Shown: positions 23,000 to 34,475 of the stretch, piece after piece
How positions within the stretch are numbered: the first letter of the stretch is position 1
How the letters are laid out: the number at the start of each line of letters is the position of its first letter
NCBI GenBank assembly: GCA_003184365.1
Contig: NKYR01000054.1
Location: forward strand, 68,482-132,481
Direction: 5' to 3'
From: Evernia prunastri
Taxonomy: Eukaryota; Ascomycota; Lecanoromycetes; Lecanorales; Parmeliaceae
DNA length: 64,000 nucleotides
The notes under the pieces: generated by a model
The model's database searches: none
The model's input: the letters and a program-made list of their open reading frames with translations, nothing else
Told to the model about the DNA's origin: nothing
Made by a program: the position numbers and the translations under genes

Positions 23000-24063
23000 G
23001 GGAGAGCGTGGTTGGTGGGAGGTTGGGGTAGACAGAGGGCAGTAATAGATGTATATGGGGGGGAGGGGCGAATCTACGAGTTGCATACCCCCTACGATGG
23101 CCGCTCTTTTGGTACGAATCTTTTCCTGCCTTTGCATCCGGGGCCGAAAAACCAAATCTTTTGCATTCTTCCTTCTCTCTGAAAGCGACGAGCGAATCTA
23201 GGAAAGGGGGGGTGGGGGGGTTATCTTGGGGATATATCATCATGGGTCTTTGTCTGCATTAGCATTAGACGTTTTTTTTTTTACATCGATACCCACGTTG
23301 CAAGGAGGGAAGAAAAACAAAGATCTATGATTTGTCACGTTTGTCTGAGGTACTCCGTAGACAGTTTAAGATTAGCAAATGCACTGTCTTTAAACGATAT
23401 CAGTCACCAATGCTGTGTATGAGGCTTGCTGCCACTCCTTTTTGAATGCTGTTAACGAAAACAATGTTGCATTGGATTTTATGTGGATGTAAAGTTCGAA
23501 CGCTCTATGTGTTCGAGGCGTCATCATGAATGTCCTGGCTATTGCGTATCTCTACTGCGTTTCATGCTTGGATCTTGCAGACACATTGTCACTGCGTGGC
23601 AAAATCCCCTCATCCCATGTCCATCCCCACCCCTGCTTCCCAGCTTTTCCATCTCTGAGAAATGTCCACGCAGCGGTTACAGAGGTCGTCGCGGGGCCAA
23701 TGGCCGCTCGTACGCCATGTGTGCCTCTGGCTTTTCCTCTCGGAAATGCAATCCCGAAAGCCTACTAATAATGCGCGCTATTAGAAGCTTGATTGAGGTC
23801 AAAGACAGGGATGCTGTAATGCTGTGATGCATAAGGGGAATCCTCCCCAATGGACCGGGACGTTGAGCGCAGCAAACCCCTCATAGATCATCGAACGATC
23901 ATGAGGGGTCCGACGACGTCTTTCAGCGCCGTCGATAGCTAGCTTCATAATGATGTGTGTCGCGGTCGTACTCCACATCGTGGCCTTTCATAAGCACGTG
24001 TGGAGCGTACTTCCCCAGCCGGCTGTGGTAGTGGTAGGTATATTGATGCAACCTGTGCGATTC
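23000..24063. other. intergenic between convergent PSK1 and MSG5
   Basis: No gene seen. The stretch contains G-runs and a T-run near 23210-23280, expected in 3' UTR and termination regions. The two flanking genes converge, so no promoter is required here. Confidence 0.5.
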
Positions 24064-27000
24064 TCATATCATATCGAAGATACTTCTCGTAATCGGTGCC
24101 TCACCGATCTGATGCGGACTCCTCGGGTCATCTTCCTTGGATCCGGGACTCATAAGACCTTGCTCGAAGACGGATGACCCTGCAAGATCGCCAGCGGAAG
24201 TACGGTGAAACGGACTAGCCGTGAACTCTGCCGCTCGGGGAGAGAGAAGTGACGGAGTCTGTGGGACGTCCGGATCGATTGCTCGCGGTGATGGCTGGGC
24301 GGTGGTCAGTTGTGGCGGAGATCGGCCCTGACGAAGAGGTAGTTGACGTAGTCCGAGATTTCCTTGGCGTCGACTCAAAAGGCTGCTAAAGCCCGCGGGG
24401 AGGGTGGGGGAGGGTGTTGATAAAGTTGCGGTGGGTAGTTTTGGCGAGAGCGTCATTTCTGTCTCTTTAATTACAGGGGTAGTGGGTGGTTGCGAATGTG
24501 AATCTTCGGTGACAGATTCGATGGACATTGGCGGAGACATGGGAGCCGAGCTGTCTGTTTTGTCCGAGTCGCTTACTTCATGCCCTGAGTCCCGGCTTAT
24601 TCCTGATGTAGGTACTGGCTCTTTCTCACTAACAGGCTCTTCATTAGACGACGGGAGTGGGATTGTAATTTGAGGACCCAAGTCCATCTTCGGCAAGGAC
24701 ACGGCAATGGGGTGGTGATCATTATTGGCTAGATCTTTCGCAACTTCCTGCAGGTCATTGGCCACCCCTCCCACGGGCGCTGGTGCCTCTTTCTCCTCGA
24801 TTCCTTCGCGGTCCATTGTCGAAGGCGAAAGCACAATTTCGGTATCTGGACCCGTGATAGCTGGCGGGGATGCCGAGGTAGGGACGATTTTGGCGCTGGA
24901 AGAGATGGCATTGCTTTCAGGCGCAGGTGACCTCTGGCCCGGAGACCATTGCATATCTGGCGGGGCTGATGACGGACCTGGTGTGATATCGCCCGAAGAG
25001 TTTGGTATAAGCTGAGCTGAGCTTGGTGGACTGAACGAGCTGGACCGTGTCTCACCTCCTATCTGAGATGGTGCGCTCAACGACTTTTGCGGCGGACTTC
25101 GAAGTCCAGAAGACGGTAGCCCAGAGTCTGAGTTAGGACTCACGATGGCATGTGGGTTTGAGCGCCCAGATCCCAAGGCCCGCCACGAATGCCAAGCTGC
25201 CGTTCCCATGGGATGAGTCCTGACCAATTTGGACTTAAACTCCGATAACTGATATATCAGGTTCATGTTTGGCCCAATCCATCTACTTCGGAATTTGACT
25301 GCATCGTAGGCCTCTTGAACAGTGAGCTGCGGATTCTTGTATAGTCCGTACGCAACGACAAGACTCGCGGATCGACTGACTCCGCACTGGCAATGCACCA
25401 ATACTCTCTTGTCCTGCCGTACTCGGTTGTCGATGAGCTCACATAACCTCAGCAAATCCTCCACTACATTGGTGTTGTGGTCCCAAGGAACATGGATGTA
25501 TTCAGGGTCCGGCCTGGATGCCTTGGGTGTGCCCGGCATCGTCATTGGAGGCTCTTCCATTTGCGCTTCAAGTGCAGAGGCGAAAGATTTCTCCGAAACC
25601 GCAGTTTGCGGTTCTGAAACGCTATCTCGACCAGCGAGACAGGCTTTGTCTGCACTCGAAGCTGCTTGTATCTCTGCTCCTTCATTCCGAGATTCTGCAT
25701 CTTTTTCTACTGTCGCCAGGAACGGGTTCAATACTTCCCGGGCAACGTTTAGAATGACGTCGAATTCTCGCGCCTCGATGTGGCTAGGTTCGAGATAAAG
25801 GTAAACATGCGGATCGTAGATGCACACGGGCCCTTGTGGATATGCGGGCGACTTCACTTCTTGAGAGAGCGGTGGCTCATAGCCTGTCTCTTCTTGCACA
25901 TGGTCGAGTGTCTGCCTTGTGATCGGCGAGCTTACTGAATTGTCGAAAGAAGATAGAGGCGAAACACTCAGCGGCGGTCTTGATTTGCCTAATCGGCCAC
26001 CAGTAGTGGAGGGACGGCTAGAGGTCGCCGGAGCGGCGAACGGCGGTAACCGCATGCCGCCCTCCGGAGCGACGGTTGGAGAGAACAGCGCCCCATTGGA
26101 AGATGTTTGTAGTAATCGCAAAGTGCGGATTTGTGGATCTGATGGGCTTTGAGGAGCTGCGCTTGGTCGATCCTGCCCGGAAGTACTAGAATCGGGAGTG
26201 GTAATCATCAGCGGGAGAGTGCTGGGCTTTTTTCTCGGCACTTTGGGCGGAACGATGAATGCCGGCGTGGGTGGAGCGGAGAACGCATTAGTGGATGTTT
26301 GTGGCGGGTTCGAGAGTCCTAATTTTGGAAGCTGGAGGCCTGTACGATTTGAAGCAGATGTATTCACAGAGAGGTTCTTCATGTTGCGCATCTTTTTATT
26401 CGGCGAATCTGCGCGCTCCACTCCTGGTAAGACTGGAAATGAGCTCGAGAAAGGATCTTTGCGCTCCATTTCCGCTTGGTTGTTCGGCACCGAATTTGTT
26501 CTCAAATTTTTGAATGAGGTAAGAGGTGAGGAGGAATCTGGAGTCTCGGGCGGCGAACGAGGCGAAGGCTCGGTGAGAGAAGACCCCACTGTTGATATCG
26601 TAGTTGTAGGAGAGGACTCGGTGGATTCAAATGTCGAGGCGGAGTCTCGACGAACCGTTGGGGGAGCAGGTTGGGCAATGATGAGAGGCCTGTTTGAAGT
26701 CCTGCCCTGTGAAGGGGTTGCCGCAGCGTCACTTTCGTGTACTTCTACCCTGTCTGGCCCGTTTCCAAACACCGACATAAACGAAGGTAAAGATGCCAGA
26801 AGCGACTGTGAACTTGTTGTTACCGGCATACTTGGGCCTTGTGTGTTTGTCGGCGAGCACTGCTTTGGTGATGGATAGTGTTGGCGAGACCCATATGCTA
26901 CCTCCTGACCAAGTGCTCCCTTCGAGGGAAAGACATTACTATTACGGCTCGTTTGAAAATCGGGAAGCGAAGTAGGAAGGCTGTCGACTACAGACAAAAC

Positions 27001-27141
27001 GTCAGTACAGATCACTGAAGCCATCATGGTGACGGGGCCATGGCAGACGGGTGAATTCGCAAGCAAGCCTGGAAAATGGACGGAGGTGTGAATATTAGGA
27101 ACTGGAGGTTTGCCGCTGATGGAGAATCGTCTGGATTGCAT
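24064..27141 (-). CDS. MSG5: dual-specificity MAP-kinase phosphatase (Msg5-like)
   Basis: One uninterrupted frame of 1025 aa. The phosphatase domain begins at about residue 435 with VCIYDPHVYLYLEPSHI. After an insertion of about 100 low-complexity residues it resumes with YIHVPWDHNTNVVEDLL. The catalytic loop HCQCGVSRSAS (Cys and Arg of the HCX5R signature) is at about residue 580, followed by the DSP hallmark AYDAVKFRSRWIGPNMNLIYQL. The rest is Ser/Pro-rich and disordered, with many S/T-P sites on both sides, consistent with MAPK docking and feedback phosphorylation (inference). In yeast, Msg5 dephosphorylates the Slt2 and Fus3 MAP kinases. Filamentous-fungal homologues are longer than the 489-aa yeast protein, as here. 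The N-terminal 100 residues could contain an undetected in-frame intron; the start is the first ATG and gives MQSRRFSISGKPPVP. Confidence 0.9.
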   Translation of the reverse strand: MQSRRFSISGKPPVPNIHTSVHFPGLLANSPVCHGPVTMMASVICTDVLSVVDSLPTSLPDFQTSRNSNVFPSKGALGQEVAYGSRQHYPSPKQCSPTNTQGPSMPVTTSSQSLLASLPSFMSVFGNGPDRVEVHESDAAATPSQGRTSNRPLIIAQPAPPTVRRDSASTFESTESSPTTTISTVGSSLTEPSPRSPPETPDSSSPLTSFKNLRTNSVPNNQAEMERKDPFSSSFPVLPGVERADSPNKKMRNMKNLSVNTSASNRTGLQLPKLGLSNPPQTSTNAFSAPPTPAFIVPPKVPRKKPSTLPLMITTPDSSTSGQDRPSAAPQSPSDPQIRTLRLLQTSSNGALFSPTVAPEGGMRLPPFAAPATSSRPSTTGGRLGKSRPPLSVSPLSSFDNSVSSPITRQTLDHVQEETGYEPPLSQEVKSPAYPQGPVCIYDPHVYLYLEPSHIEAREFDVILNVAREVLNPFLATVEKDAESRNEGAEIQAASSADKACLAGRDSVSEPQTAVSEKSFASALEAQMEEPPMTMPGTPKASRPDPEYIHVPWDHNTNVVEDLLRLCELIDNRVRQDKRVLVHCQCGVSRSASLVVAYGLYKNPQLTVQEAYDAVKFRSRWIGPNMNLIYQLSEFKSKLVRTHPMGTAAWHSWRALGSGRSNPHAIVSPNSDSGLPSSGLRSPPQKSLSAPSQIGGETRSSSFSPPSSAQLIPNSSGDITPGPSSAPPDMQWSPGQRSPAPESNAISSSAKIVPTSASPPAITGPDTEIVLSPSTMDREGIEEKEAPAPVGGVANDLQEVAKDLANNDHHPIAVSLPKMDLGPQITIPLPSSNEEPVSEKEPVPTSGISRDSGHEVSDSDKTDSSAPMSPPMSIESVTEDSHSQPPTTPVIKETEMTLSPKLPTATLSTPSPTLPAGFSSLLSRRQGNLGLRQLPLRQGRSPPQLTTAQPSPRAIDPDVPQTPSLLSPRAAEFTASPFHRTSAGDLAGSSVFEQGLMSPGSKEDDPRSPHQIGEAPITRSIFDMI

Positions 27142-30100
27142 GAAGCATGGTCGAGTGTAGGCAAACCAATCAGAGGTCCCAAGACATGAAATAGAACACT
27201 AACCCTAGACTACCAGGGAAGCGCTGGCTTCCCCTCTCTTCCTGGAAGTGTGATTGGCGACTGGAATTATGTATGTCTTTTCGATTTTGGCCTCCAACCC
27301 TTGAGCTGCTCTTCAGCCTCCTGTGGGGGCAATCTCGTGGATCTCTCGTCGGGAGGCGGAGTGTTGACAGTGCCTAAGCGCCTGGTATCGATCGCGATGA
27401 GTTCTGAGAGTGTGAATTTTGAATGAGGGCAGCAACAGATGGGTTGTGATGGATGGAGAGGCTCAGCGAGGTGGGAGTGTGAGGGTGTGGTTCTTGTCGC
27501 CGAGTGGTTTCGGATGGCCAATGAGGAATGAGGATTAAAGATCTGTTGGTGGGGAAGTCAGCGCTTTTTCATGCTTGAACCAATCACTGCGCCTTGCACC
27601 TTTAGCCGCCCAGGCCAGATGCAGCCTATCACTTTTCGACTTTGGATATTTGATTTGCTTTGCTATGAAAAGGAAAGATCTTTACCAACTTGAGAAGGTG
27701 GTCGCCGGGAAGAGGTGAGCAGCAGTGGTGACGTCCTGTCTCCAAGAAGATCTCGAGGCGAAGCTTAGGATATAAGAAATTTGGAGGAAGGGGAAGATGA
27801 GTGGCAAGCTCGGTCAGGTCGAAACAACAAGTGTAAGGTATTATTGGTCTAAGTCGTTAGTAATTCGCAATGGCAACCGAGTGGGATGAAGATGGTATAA
27901 TAATAATAATCCAAATAAATAATCGTGATTGTGAATACAGTGGATAATAATAATCATATCAGGGGGTTTCGTAATGAGTGATGATGTTTGGGCTTCGTCT
28001 CGAGTCTCGAGTCTCGAGTATCAGATATTATTTAACTTAGAGTATTGTTCATGGAGATGGGAATTGTTTCAATCTTTCCCATCTTATCGCAATTATCTTT
28101 TGTCATGCTTTCTAGCGACAAGCAGAGTGTCATTAGTCGTTCGCTTCGTTGGATACATAAGAAAAAATAATAATACATAATAAATAAATCAATGTCCAAA
28201 AGTGCAGGTGTGGGATTTAGTCTGTTCGTGTTGTCATTGTGCCTACTGCCTTCCCCCATTTTCCCTTCAGCGAGCGGAATCAAAGAAGCTCCAAATAACA
28301 AAACTACCCGCTCTAGATCACTTGTGGACTAGTTGCCAGTTTCAGATTTATTTATAACTAAGCCGCCCGTTTCTAGCGCCACTCGACTCCCCGCTTGGCC
28401 TGTTGTGGAGAACCGTGACGTGATCCACATTCTGGTCCGGTGGTCCCCTCGGTCCCCTCCACGCTTAGCTCACAGTAGCCGACGATTCAACAATAATTGG
28501 GCCCATGCCACAACAGTTAAGTGTCATTAAGGCATGCCGTTTTGGCAGCGTTGTCTATTCATTGCCTTGCTGGTATCGTACAGTATCAGACGTGTGTCTT
28601 CGTACGGTTATCATCGTAGAACCCGACTTTCGCTTGCTTCCATGTACTGAGAAGAAAAGGTTTTGTCACCTTCGGTCTTTCTCGGTCATTGGGGGTCGTA
28701 GGTACTAGGTAGCATATGAATCACCCCGTCACTCTGTGCTCCTGACAATTCATTGGCTCTGCAGAAATCACTTACTGCCACCATGCTGCAATTTCCTGCA
28801 CTGTCCCGTACACTAACACATGTCCCTATCTATTCCCCTTACTCTCTGCGGCAAGTCACCGGCCGTTGCTACGGCCGTCAAAGCAAGCATCTTGCCGAAG
28901 CCGCAAGGGGTATTGCTTCATCTTAATGAGTTCCTTCGTATGGTTCTAAAAATCCACGAAATCATGTCCCGAAGCCGGGGCCTCTGATATTCAGCCGGGG
29001 ACACGGAAATAGATCATTACGGAGGATCGGCTGCAGCTGTGCTTACGATGACGAGGCCGTAATGAGGTCGAGGAATACCTGTAAGAGCAATGTGCCCTGA
29101 TTGAAGAATTATATGACTAAGTCTGCTGCTCTGCTTGTGGGATTAGACTCTAATGAGCATCCGGGTGAGAGAGTTAAAGTTCTTTTTGCGAAATCCATCC
29201 GAGAAGGTGACGTGAGAAAGATGGGTTATGTTAATATCGACTGAGAGAACTTGGGTTATTTGGAATTGGAACGGTTCTTATTCAATGGTCCTCTCTACTC
29301 ACGTCGGTAGCTCTCTCGATTGTCGACTCGACCAGACGCGCTCTTGTCCGACTTACTCCTCAGCTTCTGCGCATCATCTTAGAAGATCAACGGCGTCGGG
29401 ATTAATAACACTAGGAGCAAAGCGGGTGCAGCCGTTGATGCTTTGCGTCTACAAGCTCTGCAAGCACGCGATGGACGCAGCGGCAAAGAGTACGGGCCTA
29501 TCAATCGGCATAATCCAGGCCCCAGGGTGGATTGCAGCTGCGATCCATTCATACCAGAATAGCCCGACCTGAAGCTGCACCGAGGCAATAAGATATAAAT
29601 AGATTCGGTCTCCGGGGCTCCGACGTCGTTGTTCTTGTAATGTAGCCATTCTACTCCGGCTTTTTCATGACGGACGCCGTCCCAGAGTACGGAACCGCTG
29701 AAAATTTAGACTAGGAATCGATATGGTGGCCATATGAGGGGCAAGTAACATGACCGGTTGAGCTGCGAGCAAAGGAAAAGGCCTGACAAATGCAACTTCA
29801 AGGACCCTGCGAAAGGTCTTTTCCTGATGCAATTTTCATAACCCACTCATTTCGTAAGCCGTCTACCCTTCCCTTCAGCAGAGCGGGCGCACAGGTCTCT
29901 TCAGAAAGGAAAAGATCGGAGACCTCGGCGGCGATGCTAGCTGTGGGTTGGGCGATGGAACTTGGCCTAACAGCCGGTCCAAGTACCGGAGCGAGGCTAT
30001 AGATACAGACTGCCTTTCCTTAAGCCTGTGTTGAGGTCATTGCACATCTATCATTAAGGAGGATACCTGCCAGATGAAGGTGAAGTAAGGCAGAGCGGAC

Positions 30101-30143
30101 GTGGCCACCCATTTCTGACTTGTCGCCCAGTTCTTGGGGGTTC
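27142..30143. other. 3-kb region without a recognisable gene (MSG5 upstream region)
   Basis: Directly upstream of MSG5 on its strand is a possible upstream ORF (27521-27267, 84 codons) that might lie in a long 5' leader. Further left are AT-rich simple sequence (TAATAATAAT near 27898) and a GTCTCGA repeat at 27997-28018. From 28.2 to 30.1 kb the frames are short on both strands, and I find no conserved motif, tRNA or transposon end. Confidence 0.45.
27997..28018. repeat. GTCTCGA heptamer, three tandem copies
   Basis: Three consecutive 7-bp units in the region upstream of MSG5; each creates overlapping TCTCGAG palindromic cores. Confidence 0.7.
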
Positions 30144-33100
30144 TCAGACATCAATCGCCTTGCACGTACAGTCGCAGCCTGGTACTGGACATTTATCATG
30201 GCCTCCAATCCACTCTTGCGTTCTTTCGTTGAACCGCCCCTCAAACCACTCCCGAGAATGCGCACCGTGAGACATATGCCAGCACCGCCTACAAACTGTC
30301 AAAAACTTTTCCACTGGATCTATCTTTGCAGTCCCACTTCTCACTAAATCTGCTTGCCTCTTGTCTTCTTCGACAGCACCACGGGAATGCGGGTCTGGCA
30401 TGCCGAGCCATTGCATACAGATCACGCAGCTAGGCATATGACGCCCACATTTCGGGCAGACGGTGCCCGATTTGGCCTCGCCGAAGATCGAGCCTTGATG
30501 AGAACCGAAGCTGTCAAAGGAGCCTGGTGGGAGGACACCACTGGACTTGCGGTGCAGTGCTTGGTCACAATTGTTGCAGCGAATGCTGACCTGGCGCGAA
30601 GGTGGCCGTATCTCCGGTTTACCACCTATCGATATGGAGAGTTTGGTAGATTGGACATCAAAGTGGACGCGGGGGATGAACATGCCCCAATTGTTGAGTT
30701 GGGAGCGGTAAGTCTGGCGCCAGAGGTCGACGCGAGGATCTGTGAAGTAGCTCGGGCAGGTGAAGGACATTGCTAGAATAGCTGTTTGAAGATCGGAGAA
30801 TTTGCGAATATAATTTTCGAAGAGGGGAACCGCTTGCTCCGTAAGGCCTGTTAGAACGATGCCCTCAATGTCGCCTTCTTGAATGCATTCGGCTGCGTTA
30901 TCATTGATGTAGTGCGTGAGCTCACTATCATCCAAGTACATTAAAGCAATGCCTACTCTGTCCCGAAGTGGAAGTGATGTTTCTGCTAGGACGTCATGCC
31001 AGTCGCCATAGCTAACCAGCGCAAGAATGGCGCGTGCGTAGGGATCATCAAGGTCACTCTTGATATCCCGGACAGTCTGCTCCCACGTGTCGTCAATAAT
31101 TCCTTTGTTGTAGCCAGCCAGTGCGAGGGACAGTTCCCTTTGTGCCGTGGAGGCGTCACCACTCCTCAGTGCTTGAAAAGCGAGCTTAGCTTGGTCGTGG
31201 ATGATTGCGAGAGCAGCTGCCTTGGTATGTTGTCCTTGACGCACAAAGTCTTTGACCGTGACTTCGAGCTTCTGGTACGAAAGCCCCAGGCCGCAAGTGT
31301 ACAGACACAAACGGCGATGATTAGGAGCGGCGGTCTCTACCATTCGGAACTCGGGCAAATCGAGCTTATCGCACAGTGTCTCGACGGCGTTAGCGACGTC
31401 TTTAGGGTATGTTGGCTTGCTAAGCTTATTGGGACCTCTTTGGGAATCTGTGTAGAAAGTTAGAGAGGCCGGTGTCGTCATCCGTGAGTCAACCTACCCA
31501 GATCGTTGTTCCAGATGCTTGCAACACCAAAGAAGCTGAGGTCTAGCGCCTCTGTGCTCATCCCATTATCTTCAGCACTGGTCTTCGCTCCTGCTTCGAA
31601 TCAGTGACCGCTCACTTTTACAATTATTCTACCTACGGTCGATCCAGACCCAAAGTCTCTGCAGCCAATGGTCATCTTGCAAGATTTCGATGTTCTTTTG
31701 GCAATCAAATAGGTAGCCCTCGAGGCCGCGGCGACGCGCAATAGTGAACAGAGCCAAGGCTTCCTCTACCTTAAGTTTCGTTTCAGTAGTGTTAGCATCG
31801 AGAAGCTGCTCATGTGACTCGCGGCTTGACTGAGGTTTCCTAGCAACGGTGACACGACCGTTCGTGTTTGCGGTATCGCTCTCCTCTCTAGCTTTGAAAC
31901 TGCCCTGTTTGCCTCGAATTGAGGTTATTGCATCGGATATTTTGCCTTCCTTTGGAGGCTCCAGTCTGCGTATCGTATGCTCCAAGAAACGTACCTCAGG
32001 AGTGGATGCGCTATCAGAATTTGAGGAGTTGTTTTGACTGACAACAATGTTGCCAAACGGTGAGACAGCAAGAGCTGAGGCAGCGCCGTTGAGCTCAGCA
32101 ACACCAACGCTATGGTCGCCACGAAGAACAATTGCACAAGGCGTACCCTTGGAGCCAGCCAAATTAGTGAAGTCAAAGGCAACGATTCTCTCCTTTTCAG
32201 GACGGCCTTTTCGCTTGTCATCCCATGCGAGCTCGACTTGTTGAATGCGTTTGGTCAAAATAGATTTGTCACTTTTACTTAGCGGGTCATATTCTGAGTG
32301 CGGTCGTGGGTCATAATGATTCGTCGATAGAAAGTATTCGTGTTTGGTTTCGAAGACTTTGAACTCTCCGTTGCTTGCTAGAGCGCCAAGGCAGCCACTT
32401 TTACCTTTACAATACCGCAGACTCCAAATGCTTGATATCATTACACCTGTGGGATCGACTGGTGCTTTAAGTGATGCGTTCGCGGTAGTAAAGACATCCT
32501 TATATTCGAGCACTGGGCCTTCCGCAGGTGCGCTCATATCGGAACTTGTTCCTAGAGATGCTGTAGTATAGGGTGAGCCATAACGACGGTCCCATATCTG
32601 AATGGTTGTATCTTTAGGAACCCCAGCACAAGCGAAGTAGTTCTGATCCAGAGGATCAATAGCAATGTTATGGACACATGAAGTTTGAAATTGCAGCGGA
32701 GGGTTCCCATTGTTCTCCCGTAAGTCATATATGCGAACGCCTCTTCCTTTGATCCCAGCAACCAAGACCTCAGGCTGTGCAGAGTAGAACTTTATACTTG
32801 AAATAGCTTCCGAGCTCGCAAATTTGCGATACGGTTCGACAAATCCTTTTGAAGATCGACCTCCTGGAGACGATACTGTTGGAAGACGTTGATTGACATC
32901 CCATATGTTGAGACAGAAATCGTTCCTGACCCTTTCTAAGCCAGCAGCTAGAAGACCTGTCCTACCGAAGGCGACAGCATTGCAAAGACGTTGATGCTTT
33001 GCAGGTAGAGAGATGTTGGCTACCGAGTCATCGATTCGCAAGATAGTCACTTCTCCAGACCATTGTCCCACAGCCACAAGTCTCTCATCGTGAGGTGCCC

Positions 33101-33278
33101 AGTCAAAAGCACGAAAGGGAGGGACCTTGCTATAAGTGGAAGTCTCCTGATGTTGAAGTTCTGTGCCATCATAACTAGTGATTTTGCAGCGTTTGAAAGA
33201 GCGGCCGTTAACATCGGCAACGAGAAAACGCTGCTCAGACAATGTCGAACTTTCAGACCACCTTACCGCAGTCTCCAT
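30144..33278 (-). CDS. SEA4: SEA4 / Mio homolog, SEACAT (GATOR2) complex subunit
   Basis: Three exons (33278-31637, 31590-31498, 31447-30144) join to 1012 aa, close to yeast Sea4. The frames on either side of the introns look like separate proteins until spliced; the joined region reads WVWIDRAKTSAEDNG and WNNDLGDSQRGPNKL. The first 340 residues form a WD40 propeller (FDWAPHDERLVAVGQWSGEV, ISSIKFYSAQPEVLVAG, IQIWDRRYGSP). Residues about 480-850 look like an alpha-solenoid. The C-terminus holds the zinc-binding RING-like module with CNNC, CPKCGRHMPSCVIC, CRRCWHMSHG and CPVPGCDC. Known role: as part of SEACAT/GATOR2 at the vacuole membrane it relieves inhibition of TORC1 in response to amino acids. 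Start MET-AVRWSES fits the family, which begins just before the first blade. It shares a 342-bp promoter region with EFG1. Confidence 0.93.
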
Positions 33279-33620
33279 CTCGACATACGCAGCTTGCCAA
33301 CTCCGCGTCTGTACCTAGCAGATGTTTGCCAGTCTCCAGATCTACAACAGTAAGAAACAGTCGGCCTCGGACTGGCAAAGTCGTGAAGCTTCCTTGACGC
33401 ATTGCTTAGGTCACTCTCTAGAATTCATCAGTAGTGGCGTCAATTGAGGATGCTGCCACATGGTGTCGTACGGGTTTGTTGAATGTCATGAGATGAACCG
33501 TAGGTTGATGTACTTTACGAGTAGGTATCGTAACTTGATTAGCGTCGAATAGTTTACAGCCGACCCCACCATCTTCAACAGCAAACCATACATTACCTGA
33601 ACCCAGTAGTGATTGCAGGC
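33279..33620. promoter_or_regulatory. divergent promoter of SEA4 and EFG1
   Basis: 342 bp separate the two start codons, which face away from each other. Both promoters and both leaders must fit in this interval. No individual element is recognised with confidence. Confidence 0.5.
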
Positions 33621-34475
33621 ATGGCAATCAAGCGTTCCCATCACCATGACCCTGTATCACCAGATTCAACGTCTCGGCGCAACCCAGTTCACCCTTCCAA
33701 GCGTCGAAAGCCCGACAAGTTCGCACTCCCAGCCACCAAGTCTGCCTCTATCAACCAGCTCAAGTCGAAGATACGTGACCTGACCCGTGCGCTCGAGCAT
33801 TCCGACCATCTTCCGGCTGGCGTTCGGATAGAAAAAGAGCGGGCCTTGGTTGGGTACAAGCAAGACGTAGAAAAGATTCACGAAGACAGGCGGAAGAACG
33901 AGCTCGTTAAGAGATACCACATGGTGCGATTCTTTGGTGGGTTATTCCTATATCTGGTCTAGCTACGCCGGATATATACAACATTGTATTAACTAGGACG
34001 ATGTTTTGAAGAGCGCCAGAAAGCCACAAGAGTCCGTAAAAGGCTCGAGAAACTTCTTGATGTCTCCTTATCAGATACGTCCGAACGCAAGCAGCTCGAA
34101 AGGGAGGTGCATGACGCAGTGATCGATGTCAACTATACAATCTACCACCCTCTGACCGAGAAATATCAGAGCCTGTTTCCGCGCCAAGAGGATGCCGGTG
34201 GCGGAGAAACAGCAGCGAGAAAGCTGGTGACGGAGAAACCAGCAATGTGGAAGGTGGTCGAGCAGTGTACGGCAGACGGAACTTTGGAAGCGTTGCGAGA
34301 CGGGAAATTGGCGACGGGTATACCAGTAGGCCATTGGAAACCCGCTTTGGAGAAACCCAGTTCGAAATCTCAAAGCAAGAATGATCGCGGTCGATCTAGA
34401 TCGTCAAAGAGCGCAGCGCTGCAGGAGCACGACGAGGAAAGTGATGGTGGATTCTTTGAAGATTTATCTTCTTGA
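33621..34475 (+). CDS. EFG1: rRNA-processing protein Efg1
   Basis: Exons 33621-33936 and 34012-34475 give 259 aa. The family core is seen as INQLKSKIRDLTRALEH, a coiled-coil stretch, then KRYHMVRFFERQKATR at the junction and YTIYHPLTEKYQSLFP. Two acceptors fit the frame: 33995-33996 (CTAG) and 34010-34011 (GAAG), 15 nt apart. The second gives the uninterrupted conserved MVRFFERQKATR and was preferred; the first would insert five residues. The start is the first ATG; the same frame opens at a GTG 12 nt earlier. The C-terminus is basic then acidic (RGRSRSSKS, then EESDGGFFEDLSS). Efg1 is a nucleolar component of the early 90S/SSU processome needed for 18S rRNA maturation; it should not be confused with the unrelated Candida transcription factor of the same name. 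Confidence 0.92.

Noticed and set aside
22565..23155. A 196-codon minus-strand ORF over the 3' end of the PAS kinase.
   Set aside because: It is antisense to the kinase C-terminus and reads through the 13-bp repeat; no motif supports it.
31490..31640. SEA4 looked like two neighbouring genes, a WD40 protein and a zinc-finger protein.
   Set aside because: Two introns flanking a 93-nt exon join them in frame, and the combined domain order and length match Sea4/Mio.
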